Shown here: positions 15,331 through 22,246 of the stretch, piece after piece
Layout: every line of letters starts with the position of its first letter
How positions within the stretch are numbered: the stretch's first letter is position 1
Assembly: GCA_003167255.1 (NCBI GenBank)
Contig: PMTR01000079.1
Coordinates: 1 to 42,786 of the forward strand
DNA from: Bryobacterales bacterium
Lineage (GTDB): Bacteria; Acidobacteriota; Terriglobia; Bryobacterales; Bryobacteraceae
Reading direction: 5' to 3'
DNA: 42,786 nt
Notes under the pieces: model-generated
What the model saw: only the letters and a program-made list of their open reading frames with translations
Databases searched by the model: none
What the model was told of the DNA's origin: nothing
Program-made: the position numbers and the translations under genes

Positions 15331-15948
15331 ATGGCAAGTCGATTTCGAAAACACCTGGAATCCGTCGTATACGCGCGCATGAAGCCCGGAAAGCCCAAGG
15401 CGGAGTCCAAACGGAGGCGTGGGCTGGGCCCGCTGCGCGGAACTGTGGATCGGTTGCTCTCCGGCGGTGGCCGGCAGGACCCGCTTTACCTCAGCAACCG
15501 CACTTTCCGCCAAAAGCTTGTCGGTTGGGCGAAAGTCGGTGTGCCGCTCCTGGTGGTGGTAGTGGTGGCCGTGGTGTTCGCGTTAAATAGGCACCGGCGC
15601 AGTGACAAACCCGCGGAAGTATTGTCACCCGCGGAAGTCGCGGCGAAGATGTTGCCCGACCTGAACAAGCCGATTCACGTGGACTCCAACACCGACATCG
15701 CGGTGGTGGAAGTGTACGTCGATCACGCTGCCGGAGACAAGCTGGTCGGAAAGTTTCGCAACACCACCGACCACGAGATTCAATCCGGTGAAGTGGACTT
15801 CACCCTGACCGGGTCCCACGGCACGCAGGTAGGCTCGGTTAACGTCAAAGTGATCAAGTTGGCCGCGGGCGCGACCGTCCCGTTCGCGCAGCCGATCGCG
15901 GAAAAATCCGCCACCTTCGCGCTGGTGCGCGAAGTGCATACCCAGTAA
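15331..15948 (+). CDS. Single-pass membrane protein with FxLYD-like extracytoplasmic domain
   Basis: A 205-residue protein. The first 65 residues are very basic (KPGKPKAESKRRRGLGPLRG) and cytoplasmic. Residues about 69-87 (VGVPLLVVVVVAVVFALN) are one membrane helix. The C-terminal domain, about 105-205, has beta-strand features of FxLYD/DUF3426-like domains: IAVVEVYVDH, LVGKFRNTTDHEIQSGEVDF, then a KVIKLAAGATVPFAQPI strand pair. Such domains are small beta sandwiches of unknown ligand. ATG 15331 lacks a clear ribosome site; ATG 15379 (MKPGKPKAES) is an alternative. The gene is convergent with the lipoprotein gene at 16069 and is followed by two perfect hairpins. Confidence 0.75.
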   Translation: MASRFRKHLESVVYARMKPGKPKAESKRRRGLGPLRGTVDRLLSGGGRQDPLYLSNRTFRQKLVGWAKVGVPLLVVVVVAVVFALNRHRRSDKPAEVLSPAEVAAKMLPDLNKPIHVDSNTDIAVVEVYVDHAAGDKLVGKFRNTTDHEIQSGEVDFTLTGSHGTQVGSVNVKVIKLAAGATVPFAQPIAEKSATFALVREVHTQ

Positions 15949-15955
15949 TTCGGCT

Positions 15956-16028
15956 GGCAGGCGAAAGCGCCTGCCCACAAAAGCACGAGCCCTTACGGAC
16001 CAAAGTGGGACAGACGCTTTCGTCTGTC
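15956..16028. repeat. Two perfect hairpins between convergent genes
   Basis: GGCAGGCG (15956-15963) pairs with CGCCTGCC (15968-15975) around AAAG. GACAGACG (16009-16016) pairs with CGTCTGTC (16021-16028) around CTTT. The second is preceded by GTGG and belongs to the same GTGGGACAGAC family as 29454-29532 and 32542-32573. Placed between convergent genes, they may act as a two-way terminator, although T-runs are missing. Confidence 0.7.
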
Positions 16029-16068
16029 AATCCGGCGATCTCAGCGAACGAACTTCTGAAACCACGTG

Positions 16069-16485
16069 CTACGCTTTCGGTAAAGCGAAAAACTCCAGCG
16101 GCTCGAATGCCACGATGCGCCATTTCTTTCCGGTCTTGCGGAGGCTGCACTTGACGGTCTCCTGGCGGCGGACGGAACCAGCGCCTCGCTCGCGGCGGTC
16201 CATGCGGAGAATCCAATCCAGTTCCAACGCGCGGGCGGCGTCATCGCCCTGGTTGCTGGTGACTTCGATGGAACACTCGATCTCCGCCCCGCTCACCAGC
16301 GCCGTAACGGCGGCGCTCAGCTTTTCGTAACCGGGCATCGCCGCGTCGAAAGCTTCCAGGAAAACTTCGGGCTTGCCGGCGCTCAGGCCAGTGGCGGCGC
16401 TGGTGATGAGGTCAACCACCTCGTGCTGGGAATCGGCGCGGAGGCAGCCGGCCAGCGGAAGCAGAATTAACAGGCGGCGGGTCAT
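16069..16485 (-). CDS. Small lipoprotein, NTF2-like (138 aa)
   Basis: Starts at ATG 16485, two bases after the argJ stop, so it is the last gene of the aroC-def-fmt-argJ run. The N-terminus MTRRLLILLPLAGC is a lipoprotein signal with the lipobox LAGC (Cys 14). The mature part of about 120 residues alternates helix and strand and ends KKWRIVAFEPLEFF, the kind of last strand seen in SnoaL/NTF2-like domains; this fold guess is weak. A longer frame reaching 17778 is antisense or out-of-frame reading through argJ. Role unknown. Probably anchored in the inner or outer membrane. Confidence 0.75.
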   Translation of the reverse strand: MTRRLLILLPLAGCLRADSQHEVVDLITSAATGLSAGKPEVFLEAFDAAMPGYEKLSAAVTALVSGAEIECSIEVTSNQGDDAARALELDWILRMDRRERGAGSVRRQETVKCSLRKTGKKWRIVAFEPLEFFALPKA

Positions 16486-16487
16486 GG

Positions 16488-17675
16488 TCACGTCCGGTAG
16501 CTCGCGTTGATGCGGATGTAGCCTTCGGTAAAGTCGCAGGTCCAGAATCGCGCCGCTCCCTTTCGCTTGCCGCGGATGGCGAGCCGGATCTCGCAATCGG
16601 GCGAGCCAAGCTTGCGCTTGAGCGCTTCCTCGGAAAACGGCGCAGCCAGGCCGCCGCGGCACACCACCACGTTCTGCAACGAAATATCGGTCCGGGCGGG
16701 ATCGAACGCCACCCCGGCATTTCCGGCGGCGCAGAGGATGCGGCCCCAGTTCGGATCGGATCCCGCGATGGCGGTTTTCACCAGGGGCGAATTGGCGACG
16801 GAGCGGGCCAGGCGCGCGGCGGCATCGTCGGAGGTTGCCCCCGTCACCACGATGGTAACCAGTTTGCGCGCGCCTTCGCCATCGCGCGCGATGGCTCGCG
16901 CCAGCGATTCCATCACCTCGGCCACGGCTTCTTCCACGCGCGCCAGTTCCTTCTTTTCCGGGCGCACGCCGGAAGCGCCGTTGGCCATCAGCACCAGGGT
17001 ATCGTTGGTGGAAGTATCGCCATCCACCGACAGGCGGTTGTAGCTGCGCTCCACCGTGCGCTTCAGCATGGCGCGCAGTTCGACGGCCGAAAGAACGGCA
17101 TCGGTCAGGACGAACCCGAGCGTGGTGGCCATCTGCGGATGGATCATCCCGGAGCCCTTGGTCATGCCGGCCACGCGCACCACGCCGCGGCGCACGGTGG
17201 TTTCCGCAAAGGCCGTCTTGGGGACAAGATCCGTGGTCATGATGGCGCGGGCGGCATCGTCGAAGCGGCCGGGATGGAGTCCGGCCGCCAGACGCGGCAG
17301 CGCGCCGATAATCTTGTGCGGTTCCAACTCCACCCCGATCACGCCGGTGGAAGCGGGCAGCACCTGGCTGACCGGCAGCCGCAGTAATCGGGCCGCCGCC
17401 TTGGAAGTGGCCAGCGCCACGGCACGGCCTGTGCGCGTCGCGCAATTGGCGTTGCCCGCGTTTACCAGAATGGCGCCCGCCAACCCGTGCGAGAGCCGCA
17501 GATGGCGCCGGCAAAGCTCGACCGGCGCGGCCTGCACGCGGTTTTGCGTGAAGACGGCGGCCGCGGCGGCGGGAAGGCCGCTGACGATCAAGGCGAGATC
17601 GTCCTTCTTCACCTGGCGTATGCCGGCATAGGTGGCGGAATAGAGATAGCCAAGCGGCAGCTTCAAAAGCGTCAC
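16488..17675 (-). CDS. argJ: Bifunctional ornithine acetyltransferase / N-acetylglutamate synthase
   Basis: ArgJ moves the acetyl group from N-acetylornithine to glutamate, recycling acetyl in arginine synthesis; some forms also use acetyl-CoA. Family motifs: VFTQNRVQAAPV, ILVNAGNANCATR, STGVIG, then the self-cleavage region MTKGSGMIHPQMATTLGFV, where the Thr after MA is the expected nucleophile, and SVDGDTSTNDT, GSDPNWGRI and a YIRINASYRT end. Length 395 is typical. The GTG start at 17675 overlaps the fmt stop (GTGA). GGGAGG lies directly against this GTG, too close to serve it, and fits better the TTG at 17666 (MKLPLGYLYS). Either start leaves all motifs intact. Confidence 0.95.
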   Translation of the reverse strand: MTLLKLPLGYLYSATYAGIRQVKKDDLALIVSGLPAAAAAVFTQNRVQAAPVELCRRHLRLSHGLAGAILVNAGNANCATRTGRAVALATSKAAARLLRLPVSQVLPASTGVIGVELEPHKIIGALPRLAAGLHPGRFDDAARAIMTTDLVPKTAFAETTVRRGVVRVAGMTKGSGMIHPQMATTLGFVLTDAVLSAVELRAMLKRTVERSYNRLSVDGDTSTNDTLVLMANGASGVRPEKKELARVEEAVAEVMESLARAIARDGEGARKLVTIVVTGATSDDAAARLARSVANSPLVKTAIAGSDPNWGRILCAAGNAGVAFDPARTDISLQNVVVCRGGLAAPFSEEALKRKLGSPDCEIRLAIRGKRKGAARFWTCDFTEGYIRINASYRT

Positions 17676-18601
17676 CCTCCCAAAACCTCATTGTCGGCCA
17701 AGCGCTGGCCATTCGCGAAATCGGCGGCCGCCAGCCGCTTCCGCCCTTCCATTTGGACTTCGAGCAACTCAAGCGCACCGCTGCCGCAGGCCACCTCTAG
17801 CCGATTCGCGATCCTGTGAGTCGTCCCCGGACCGGCCGCCGGAGTGGCAGCCCCCAGGCGTGACTTCCAGACATGCACCGCCTGCCCGCGAAACGTGGTG
17901 TACGCGCCCGGCCAGGGTTGCAAACCCCGCACCTGGTTGTGGATCGCCGCAGCATCGCGCGTCCAATCGATCAGCCCGTCCTGCTTCTTCAGCAGCCGCG
18001 CCCAGGTGGCCTGCGCAGCATCCTGTTTCTCTGGGACGATGGTTCCGGCCGAAAGCCCGGCCAGCGTCACCACCAACAGGCGAGCGCCCATGATCGCCAG
18101 CCGCCCACCCAGTTCAATCGAGTTCTCATCGGCTCCGATTTCGGTTTCGGCTTTGAGCAGCATGTCGCCCGTGTCCAAACCGGCATCGATCCGCATGGTA
18201 GTCACGCCGGTGCGCCTCTCGCCGTTGAGTATCGCCCATTGGATGGGGCCGGCGCCACGGTAGCGCGGGAGCAGCGATCCGTGAACGTTGATGATGCCCA
18301 GCGGGACCAGATCGATGACGGCTTGCGGAATGATCTGGCCGTAGCCGACCACCACCATGACCTCGGCGGAAAGCCCCCGCAGGAGCTCGACGGCTTCCGG
18401 CCGCCGCACACGCTCCGGCTGGTAAACCGGCAGGCCCAGGCGGAGGGCGGCTTGCTTCACGGGCGGTGGAGCGGGCGTCTGGCCGCGGCCGCACGGCCGG
18501 TCGGGTTGCGTCACCACCGTGAGAACTTCGTGCCCGGCCTCCACCACGCGCTCGAGCGTAGGGACCGCGAAAGCCGGCGTTCCGAGAAAAACCAGCCGCA
18601 T
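17672..18601 (-). CDS. fmt: Methionyl-tRNA formyltransferase
   Basis: Formylates initiator Met-tRNA using 10-formyltetrahydrofolate. The 309 residues begin MRLVFLGTPAFAVPTLE, the family start. Catalytic and folate-site motifs follow: VVTQPDRPCGRGQ, VVVGYGQIIP, and NVHGSLLPRYRGAGPIQWAI, which holds the Asn-His pair of formyltransferases, then TGVTTMRIDAGLDTGDML with the catalytic Asp. The C-terminal OB-like domain carries WTRDAAAIHNQVRGLQPWPG. A longer start at 18637 (MSVIEKANDIGP) is possible, but 18601 is the standard start. Next to def as in many bacteria, so the formylation and deformylation steps sit together. The 3' end overlaps argJ. Confidence 0.95.
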   Translation of the reverse strand: MRLVFLGTPAFAVPTLERVVEAGHEVLTVVTQPDRPCGRGQTPAPPPVKQAALRLGLPVYQPERVRRPEAVELLRGLSAEVMVVVGYGQIIPQAVIDLVPLGIINVHGSLLPRYRGAGPIQWAILNGERRTGVTTMRIDAGLDTGDMLLKAETEIGADENSIELGGRLAIMGARLLVVTLAGLSAGTIVPEKQDAAQATWARLLKKQDGLIDWTRDAAAIHNQVRGLQPWPGAYTTFRGQAVHVWKSRLGAATPAAGPGTTHRIANRLEVACGSGALELLEVQMEGRKRLAAADFANGQRLADNEVLGG

Positions 18602-18648
18602 GGGCCCAATATCGTTTGCTTTTTCGATTACTGACATCTGTACAAATC

Positions 18649-18774
18649 GTGGGGCGGACCCCCTGGTCTGCGGCCGACGCCCCCGTCGGCCTGCTTGCGT
18701 CTTGCAGAATGGTGTCGCCGCCGTTCCGGCGGCGGGACGGGGGCGTCCCGCGCAGACCAGGGGGTCTGCCCCAC
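18649..18774. repeat. 126-bp intergenic inverted repeat between def and fmt
   Basis: Outer arms 18649-18672 and 18751-18774 are complementary over 24 bases with one mismatch, starting GTGGGGCGGACCCCC. Inside, GACGCCCCCGTC and GACGGGGGCGTC (near 18677 and 18737) can pair too. It forms a long hairpin within the def-fmt transcript and belongs to the GTGGGG-bounded family. It may also be a mobile REP-like unit. Its position could weaken transcription from def into fmt. Confidence 0.85.
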
Positions 18775-18779
18775 AAGCC

Positions 18780-19295
18780 TCACTCCCATTCGCCCGAGCG
18801 CTGCTTCTTCTTGATCTTTCGCTTGATGAGGTCGCGTTTGAGCGCGCTGATGTGGGTGATGTAGAGACGCCCCTGCAGGTGCTCGGTTTCGTGCAGCAAA
18901 GCGCGCGCCAACAGATCTTCGCCGGTGACCTCGAAGGCTTCACCCTTGGCGTTTTGGGCTCGCGTTGTGACCACCCTGGCGCGCCGTACCTGTTCGCGGA
19001 ATCCGGGGATGGAGAGGCAGCCCTCTTCGCCCACCTGCTTGCCCTCGATGTGCACGATGTTGGGATTGATGAGCACGAGTTTGTCGGCGGGATTCTCGCC
19101 ATTGGAGACGTCGATGACGGCAATTTTCTTGCCGATGCCAATCTGCGGCGCAGCCAGCCCGACACCTTTGGCGGCGTACATGGATTCGAACATGTCCTCC
19201 AGGAATTTGTGCAGCTCCGGGGTGTCGAACTCGGTCACCACAGCGGCCTCCTGTTCGAGGACCGGGTCGCCGTATTTCACAATGGGATAGATCAT
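18780..19295 (-). CDS. def: Peptide deformylase
   Basis: Removes the formyl group from new proteins. The 171 residues carry all three active-site motifs: GVGLAAPQIG (Gln), EGCLSIPG (metal-binding Cys) and HETEHLQG (two metal-binding His and catalytic Glu). The usual form of motif III is HExDH; here Glu replaces Asp, a conservative change. The C-terminus is strongly basic (KRDLIKRKIKKKQR), which may help ribosome binding. It begins 7 bases after aroC and is followed by the 126-bp repeat and then fmt. Confidence 0.95.
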   Translation of the reverse strand: MIYPIVKYGDPVLEQEAAVVTEFDTPELHKFLEDMFESMYAAKGVGLAAPQIGIGKKIAVIDVSNGENPADKLVLINPNIVHIEGKQVGEEGCLSIPGFREQVRRARVVTTRAQNAKGEAFEVTGEDLLARALLHETEHLQGRLYITHISALKRDLIKRKIKKKQRSGEWE

Positions 19296-19302
19296 AGGGC
19301 AG

Positions 19303-20475
19303 TCAGAAATTCTTCACCTGTTCCAGGTAAGCGTCGTGGTTGCGTCGTGTCTCGTCCAGCGAATCGCCACCGAATTTTTCGAGAAATGCCTGGGCCAGAA
19401 CCAGGGCCACCATGGCCTCGCCGATCACCCCGGCCGCGGGAACCACCGCGACATCCGAGCGCTCGTAGGCCGCCAGCGCCGGCTCGCGCGTTGCCAGATC
19501 CACCGATTCGAGCGGCCGCCGCAGCGTCGAGATCGGCTTCAGCAGCCCCCGTACCAGCAGGTCCTGGCCGTTGGTGATGCCGCCTTCCAGGCCGCCGGCG
19601 CGATTGGCGCCACGTGTGAATCGCCGGCCCTCGCGATCGTAGTGGATGGTGTCCTGAACCTTGGAACCAAAGCTGGCCGCGCCCTGCGCCGCGAATCCGA
19701 TTTCCACTCCTTTGACCGCCTGCATGGAGACAATCGCCTGGGCCAGACGGCCGTCCAGGCGCGAATCCCACGTGATATGCGAGCCGAGCCCCGGAGGAAC
19801 GCCGTGCGCCACCACTTCAAAAACGCCGCCCACGGTGTCGCCGGTCCGGTAGGCTTCGTCGACTACTTCTTTCATGCGCGCTTCCACCTCGGAGTCGGCG
19901 CAACCCAACAGCACTTGTTCTTTCCGGCTGAGGGCCACGATTTCCTCCCAGCCCGCCGGGCGCTCCAGCCGCACATCCCCCACGGCGATGACATGGCTGA
20001 GAACCTGGATGCCGAATTCCCCGAGCAGCGCCTTGGCCAGCGCGCCCGCGGCCACCCGCGCGGCGGTCTCCCGGGCGCTGGCCCGCTCCAAAATATACCG
20101 GGCGTCGTGAAAATTGTACTTGATCGCGCCTGCCAGGTCGGCATGACCCGGCCGCGGCCGGGTGACCGGCTTGCGCTTGTCTTCGCCGCCGTCGATATCT
20201 TCCACCGGAAGGGCTTCCGTCCAGTTCTGCCAGTCGGCGTTGCGGATGATGATGGCTACCGGCGAGCCGATGGTACGCGAATGGCGCACCCCGGCGACGA
20301 TTTCCGCCCGGTCGGTCTCGATCTTCATGCGGCCGCCGCGGCCGTAGCCCTGCTGGCGCCGCCACATCTCCCGGTTGACGGCATCGAGCGATATCGGCAC
20401 GCCGGCCGGCAGACCGGTGAGCATCGCTACCAGGCACTCGCCATGGGACTCTCCGGCGGTTTCGAAACGCAACAT
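19303..20475 (-). CDS. aroC: Chorismate synthase
   Basis: Makes chorismate from EPSP with reduced FMN, the last step of the shikimate path. The 390 residues begin MLRFETAGESHGECLVAML, the family signature with the first catalytic His. Further motifs: RRQQGYGRGGRMKIE, GSPVAIIIRN, RPGHADLAGAIKY with the second His, RASARETAARVAAGAL, DTVGGVFEV, GRRFTRGANRAGGLEGGITN. All are intact. The ATG at 20475 gives the standard start but no Shine-Dalgarno precedes it on this strand. First gene of the run aroC-def-fmt-argJ-lipoprotein. Confidence 0.95.
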   Translation of the reverse strand: MLRFETAGESHGECLVAMLTGLPAGVPISLDAVNREMWRRQQGYGRGGRMKIETDRAEIVAGVRHSRTIGSPVAIIIRNADWQNWTEALPVEDIDGGEDKRKPVTRPRPGHADLAGAIKYNFHDARYILERASARETAARVAAGALAKALLGEFGIQVLSHVIAVGDVRLERPAGWEEIVALSRKEQVLLGCADSEVEARMKEVVDEAYRTGDTVGGVFEVVAHGVPPGLGSHITWDSRLDGRLAQAIVSMQAVKGVEIGFAAQGAASFGSKVQDTIHYDREGRRFTRGANRAGGLEGGITNGQDLLVRGLLKPISTLRRPLESVDLATREPALAAYERSDVAVVPAAGVIGEAMVALVLAQAFLEKFGGDSLDETRRNHDAYLEQVKNF

Positions 20476-20554
20476 AGGAGGAGAATTGTTATCGTAGCAG
20501 ACTGGAACAATTGCTTGCGTTTGTTCGTATTAGGGTGGTGAACGGAGATCTGGC

Positions 20555-20746
20555 ATGGTGAAGTTTCTGCTCTGGTTGATTCTGCTGTTCTTCTGCTGGC
20601 CGCTGGCCCTGTTGGCGCTGGTTCTCTACCCCATGGTATGGCTGTTGCTGCTCCCGTTCCGCCTGGTGGGGATCGCGGTGGAAGGGGTCCTCGAACTGGT
20701 CTGGGCGCTGATCACGCTGCCCGCCCGAGTGCTGCGCGGAATCTAG
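20555..20746 (+). CDS. Small membrane protein (63 aa)
   Basis: The ATG at 20555 has GGAG about 10 bases upstream. Almost the whole protein is hydrophobic: MVKFLLWLILLFFCWPLALL, then ALVLYPMVWLLLLPFRLVGI, giving two membrane helices joined by a short turn, and a third weak amphipathic segment to the end at VLRGI. No family recognised. It is divergent from aroC and converges with the small protein at 20766. Coding is supported by the ribosome site and the clean membrane pattern, but its small size leaves some doubt. Confidence 0.62.
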   Translation: MVKFLLWLILLFFCWPLALLALVLYPMVWLLLLPFRLVGIAVEGVLELVWALITLPARVLRGI

Positions 20747-20765
20747 CCGGCGCGGCATTGATGAG

Positions 20766-20915
20766 TCAAACCGCCCGCCGGCCCATGGTGAGTTGGATCA
20801 GCAGGACCGCCAGCGAAAGCACCAGCAGAATGTGAATATAGCCACCCAGCGTCCCGGTGGTGACCAACACGGCCAGCCAGAAAATCGCCAGAATCATGGA
20901 AACGACCCAAAGCAT
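20766..20915 (-). CDS. Lmo0937/DUF5670-like small membrane protein (49 aa)
   Basis: Starts at ATG 20915 with MLWVVSMILAIFWLAVLVTT and continues GTLGGYIHILLVLSLAVLLI to a GRRAV end. Two membrane helices separated by TLGGYIH and the final GRR are the pattern of the Lmo0937/DUF5670 family, whose members have about 50 residues. The longer open frame to 20993 adds a hydrophilic head not seen in the family. Function of the family is unknown; often linked to general stress conditions. Confidence 0.8.
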   Translation of the reverse strand: MLWVVSMILAIFWLAVLVTTGTLGGYIHILLVLSLAVLLIQLTMGRRAV

Positions 20916-21043
20916 TGTGCCTTGGGATGAGCAATTGGAATGCCACGAGTCAGGAGTCATGAGTGCAACGGCGGCGGAGTCTTCACGGGGCAAAGCCGAG
21001 GAATTGTTGAAGCAGTTTGGTTTAGAAATGGCCGGCAGAGAAT

Positions 21044-21451
21044 CTAAGAGGGCAGCCGCAGTTCCACCGGCGCCGGAATGCCCGGCTGCTGGAAGGCCCG
21101 CGAGCCCTGTGTGCGGAATTCGTAGCGCTCAATCGCCACGGCGGCGCCCCGTTCGTTGCTGCGCACCACGCAGCCGTAAATCATCAGTTTCATCGGGCAG
21201 GAATCGTTCAACAGAACCGGCCAGTTCATCGACAATTCCACGGGCATACCGGTGGTCAGCATGTTCTCGGTAGTGAACCACACGCCGCCGCTCGATATAT
21301 TCACGGTCTTGCCGGTGCCGGTCTCGGCGATGCGCTGACCGTAGAGCATCTTGTAGCGGACCTCCTGCTCGATCAGGAAACGCTGTTTCGTGCGCCGTTC
21401 GCGTTCAATGAATCTGCTTCCGGCTCTGTCCTCTGGTTGGATGTCGATCAC
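21044..21451 (-). CDS. PilZ-domain protein (135 aa)
   Basis: A PilZ domain binds the second messenger cyclic di-GMP and transmits it to motility, surface or transcription targets. Here the binding motif RRTKQRF at about residues 19-25 (RxxxR type) and the second motif NISSGGVWF at about 51-59 (D/NxSxxG) are both present, so ligand binding is expected. Later strands include MPVELSMNWPV and KLMIYGCVVRS. No membrane segment, so a cytoplasmic adaptor. The start is a GTG with AAGGCGG 7-12 bases upstream. It stands alone on its strand, next to the long non-coding stretch at 21452-22246. Confidence 0.85.
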   Translation of the reverse strand: MIDIQPEDRAGSRFIERERRTKQRFLIEQEVRYKMLYGQRIAETGTGKTVNISSGGVWFTTENMLTTGMPVELSMNWPVLLNDSCPMKLMIYGCVVRSNERGAAVAIERYEFRTQGSRAFQQPGIPAPVELRLPS

Positions 21452-21683
21452 GGAGTACCGCCTTCTCTGGCAGATTAGCGTGGGCAGGCCGCAGGCTCAA
21501 TATGTCTTTGGTTATTTGGGAGGCGCTAACGGGGCACTGGCCGCGCACCCGCCACGGCTCTATAAAATATTGATTACGAATCAGTTATACAAAATGAACC
21601 CGGCTAATTCGAGGCGGTTGCAGGGTTCCAAACTCCGGTCGGCGGCCCCCAGAAAAAAAGATTGCGAAAAACGTAAATAATTA
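21452..21683. other. AT-rich upstream region of the PilZ gene
   Basis: No gene is seen. An AT-rich patch at about 21560-21600 includes TGATTACGAATCA, a five-base inverted repeat that could be an operator, and TATAAAATATT. It probably holds the PilZ promoter, but I cannot choose hexamers with confidence. Confidence 0.35.
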
Positions 21684-21710
21684 TAGACATTAAGATCCGA
21701 AACTGCTAAT
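21684..21710 (+). promoter_or_regulatory. Predicted promoter of small RNA unit 1
   Basis: TAGACA (21684-21689) and GCTAAT (21705-21710) with 15 bases between. The same arrangement and similar bases recur before unit 2, which supports a conserved promoter although the spacing is short and the -10 is weak. Confidence 0.45.
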
Positions 21711-21716
21711 CTTAAA

Positions 21717-21810
21717 ACAACACAGACAGCATCCTGGCGGCGAGTCCCCTCCCGCCGCCAACCCCTCTGAGTGCAGGCCCCGAGCTACCCCGCTCGGGGC
21801 CTTTTCATTT
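21717..21810 (+). ncRNA. Small RNA-like unit 1 (C-rich loop, own terminator)
   Basis: A unit of about 95 bases. Hairpin 1 pairs TGGCGGCG (21735-21742) with CGCCGCCA (21753-21760) around the loop AGTCCCCTCC. A linker with CTCTGAGTGCA follows. Hairpin 2 pairs GGCCCCGAG (21776-21784) with CTCGGGGCC (21793-21801), then TTTTCATTT, a good intrinsic terminator on this strand. A homologous unit starts at 21945. In that unit a C-G pair of hairpin 1 is U-A, a compensatory change that supports folding. The conserved loop CCCCUCC could pair with Shine-Dalgarno sequences. No open frame. Could correspond to an acidobacterial RNA motif such as Acido-1; not verifiable here. Confidence 0.68.
21776..21810 (+). 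terminator. Intrinsic terminator of small RNA unit 1
   Basis: A nine-pair GC stem, extendable by one C-G pair, followed directly by TTTTCATTT. Confidence 0.72.
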
Positions 21811-21911
21811 GCCCCGCCTCCGCACCGCCGAAACCCCAAACCGTCCCACCCAGGAGTTAACTCCTTTCGTTTCAGCACACAAAAATATTTTTAAAAAATG
21901 GTAAAAAGTAG

Positions 21912-21938
21912 TGGACAAACAGACCCTAAACTGATAAT
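21912..21938 (+). promoter_or_regulatory. Predicted promoter of small RNA unit 2
   Basis: TGGACA (21912-21917) and GATAAT (21933-21938), 15 bases apart; the -10 matches five of six. AAACTG before the -10 and the bases after it are shared with unit 1. Confidence 0.5.
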
Positions 21939-21944
21939 CTTTAA

Positions 21945-22037
21945 TCAACACAGACAGCATCCTGGCGGTGAGTCCCCTCCCACCGCCACTCTCTGAGTGC
22001 AGGCCCCGAGATACCCAGCTCGGGGCCATTACTCTTT
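21945..22037 (+). ncRNA. Small RNA-like unit 2, homologous to unit 1
   Basis: Shares CACAGACAGCATCCTGGCGG, the loop AGTCCCCTCC, the linker CTCTGAGTGCAGG and the terminator stem with unit 1, about 230 bases away. Hairpin 1 is TGGCGGTG (21963-21970) / CACCGCCA (21981-21988), with both sides changed relative to unit 1 so that pairing is kept. The terminator stem is GGCCCCGAG (22002-22010) / CTCGGGGCC (22019-22027), followed by ATTACTCTTTTG, a weaker T-run. The upstream promoter-like bases are also conserved. Tandem placement suggests duplication with retained function. Confidence 0.65.
22002..22036 (+). terminator. Intrinsic terminator of small RNA unit 2
   Basis: A nine-pair GC stem identical to that of unit 1, with a changed loop and an interrupted T-run ending in TTTT. 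Confidence 0.55.
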
Positions 22038-22069
22038 TGTCCCGCCCTTTACACCGTTTCCGCGCCGCG

Positions 22070-22106
22070 CTCCGATGCGAGCCACGACCGTGAGGGAGTG
22101 GTTTTC
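22070..22106. repeat. Dispersed repeat, variant copy (CGACCGTGAGGGAG family)
   Basis: CTCCGATGCGAGCCACGACC and then GTGAGGGAGTGGTTTTC match the units at 28286-28366 with only a few changes, and share the core of the inverted repeat at 10809-10926. The remaining bases to the lptD stop (22107-22246) are C/T-rich with no gene seen. Confidence 0.75.
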
Positions 22107-22246
22107 CGCGCTCCGAACGACCGGCCTCAGGATCTCCGCTTCCTCCGCCCTCTCAGGTCTTGACCTTGCTTCTTTTTCCTCCGCGCCTCCGCGGTTAATT
22201 CACACCTCCCCGTTTGGCTAATGCTGGATTAGGGAGTGTTTCGCCG

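Noticed and set aside
20857-21273. Plus-strand frame with MSATAAESSRGKAEELLKQF
   Set aside because: It starts plausibly near 20960 but soon runs antisense through the PilZ gene and turns into low-complexity sequence.
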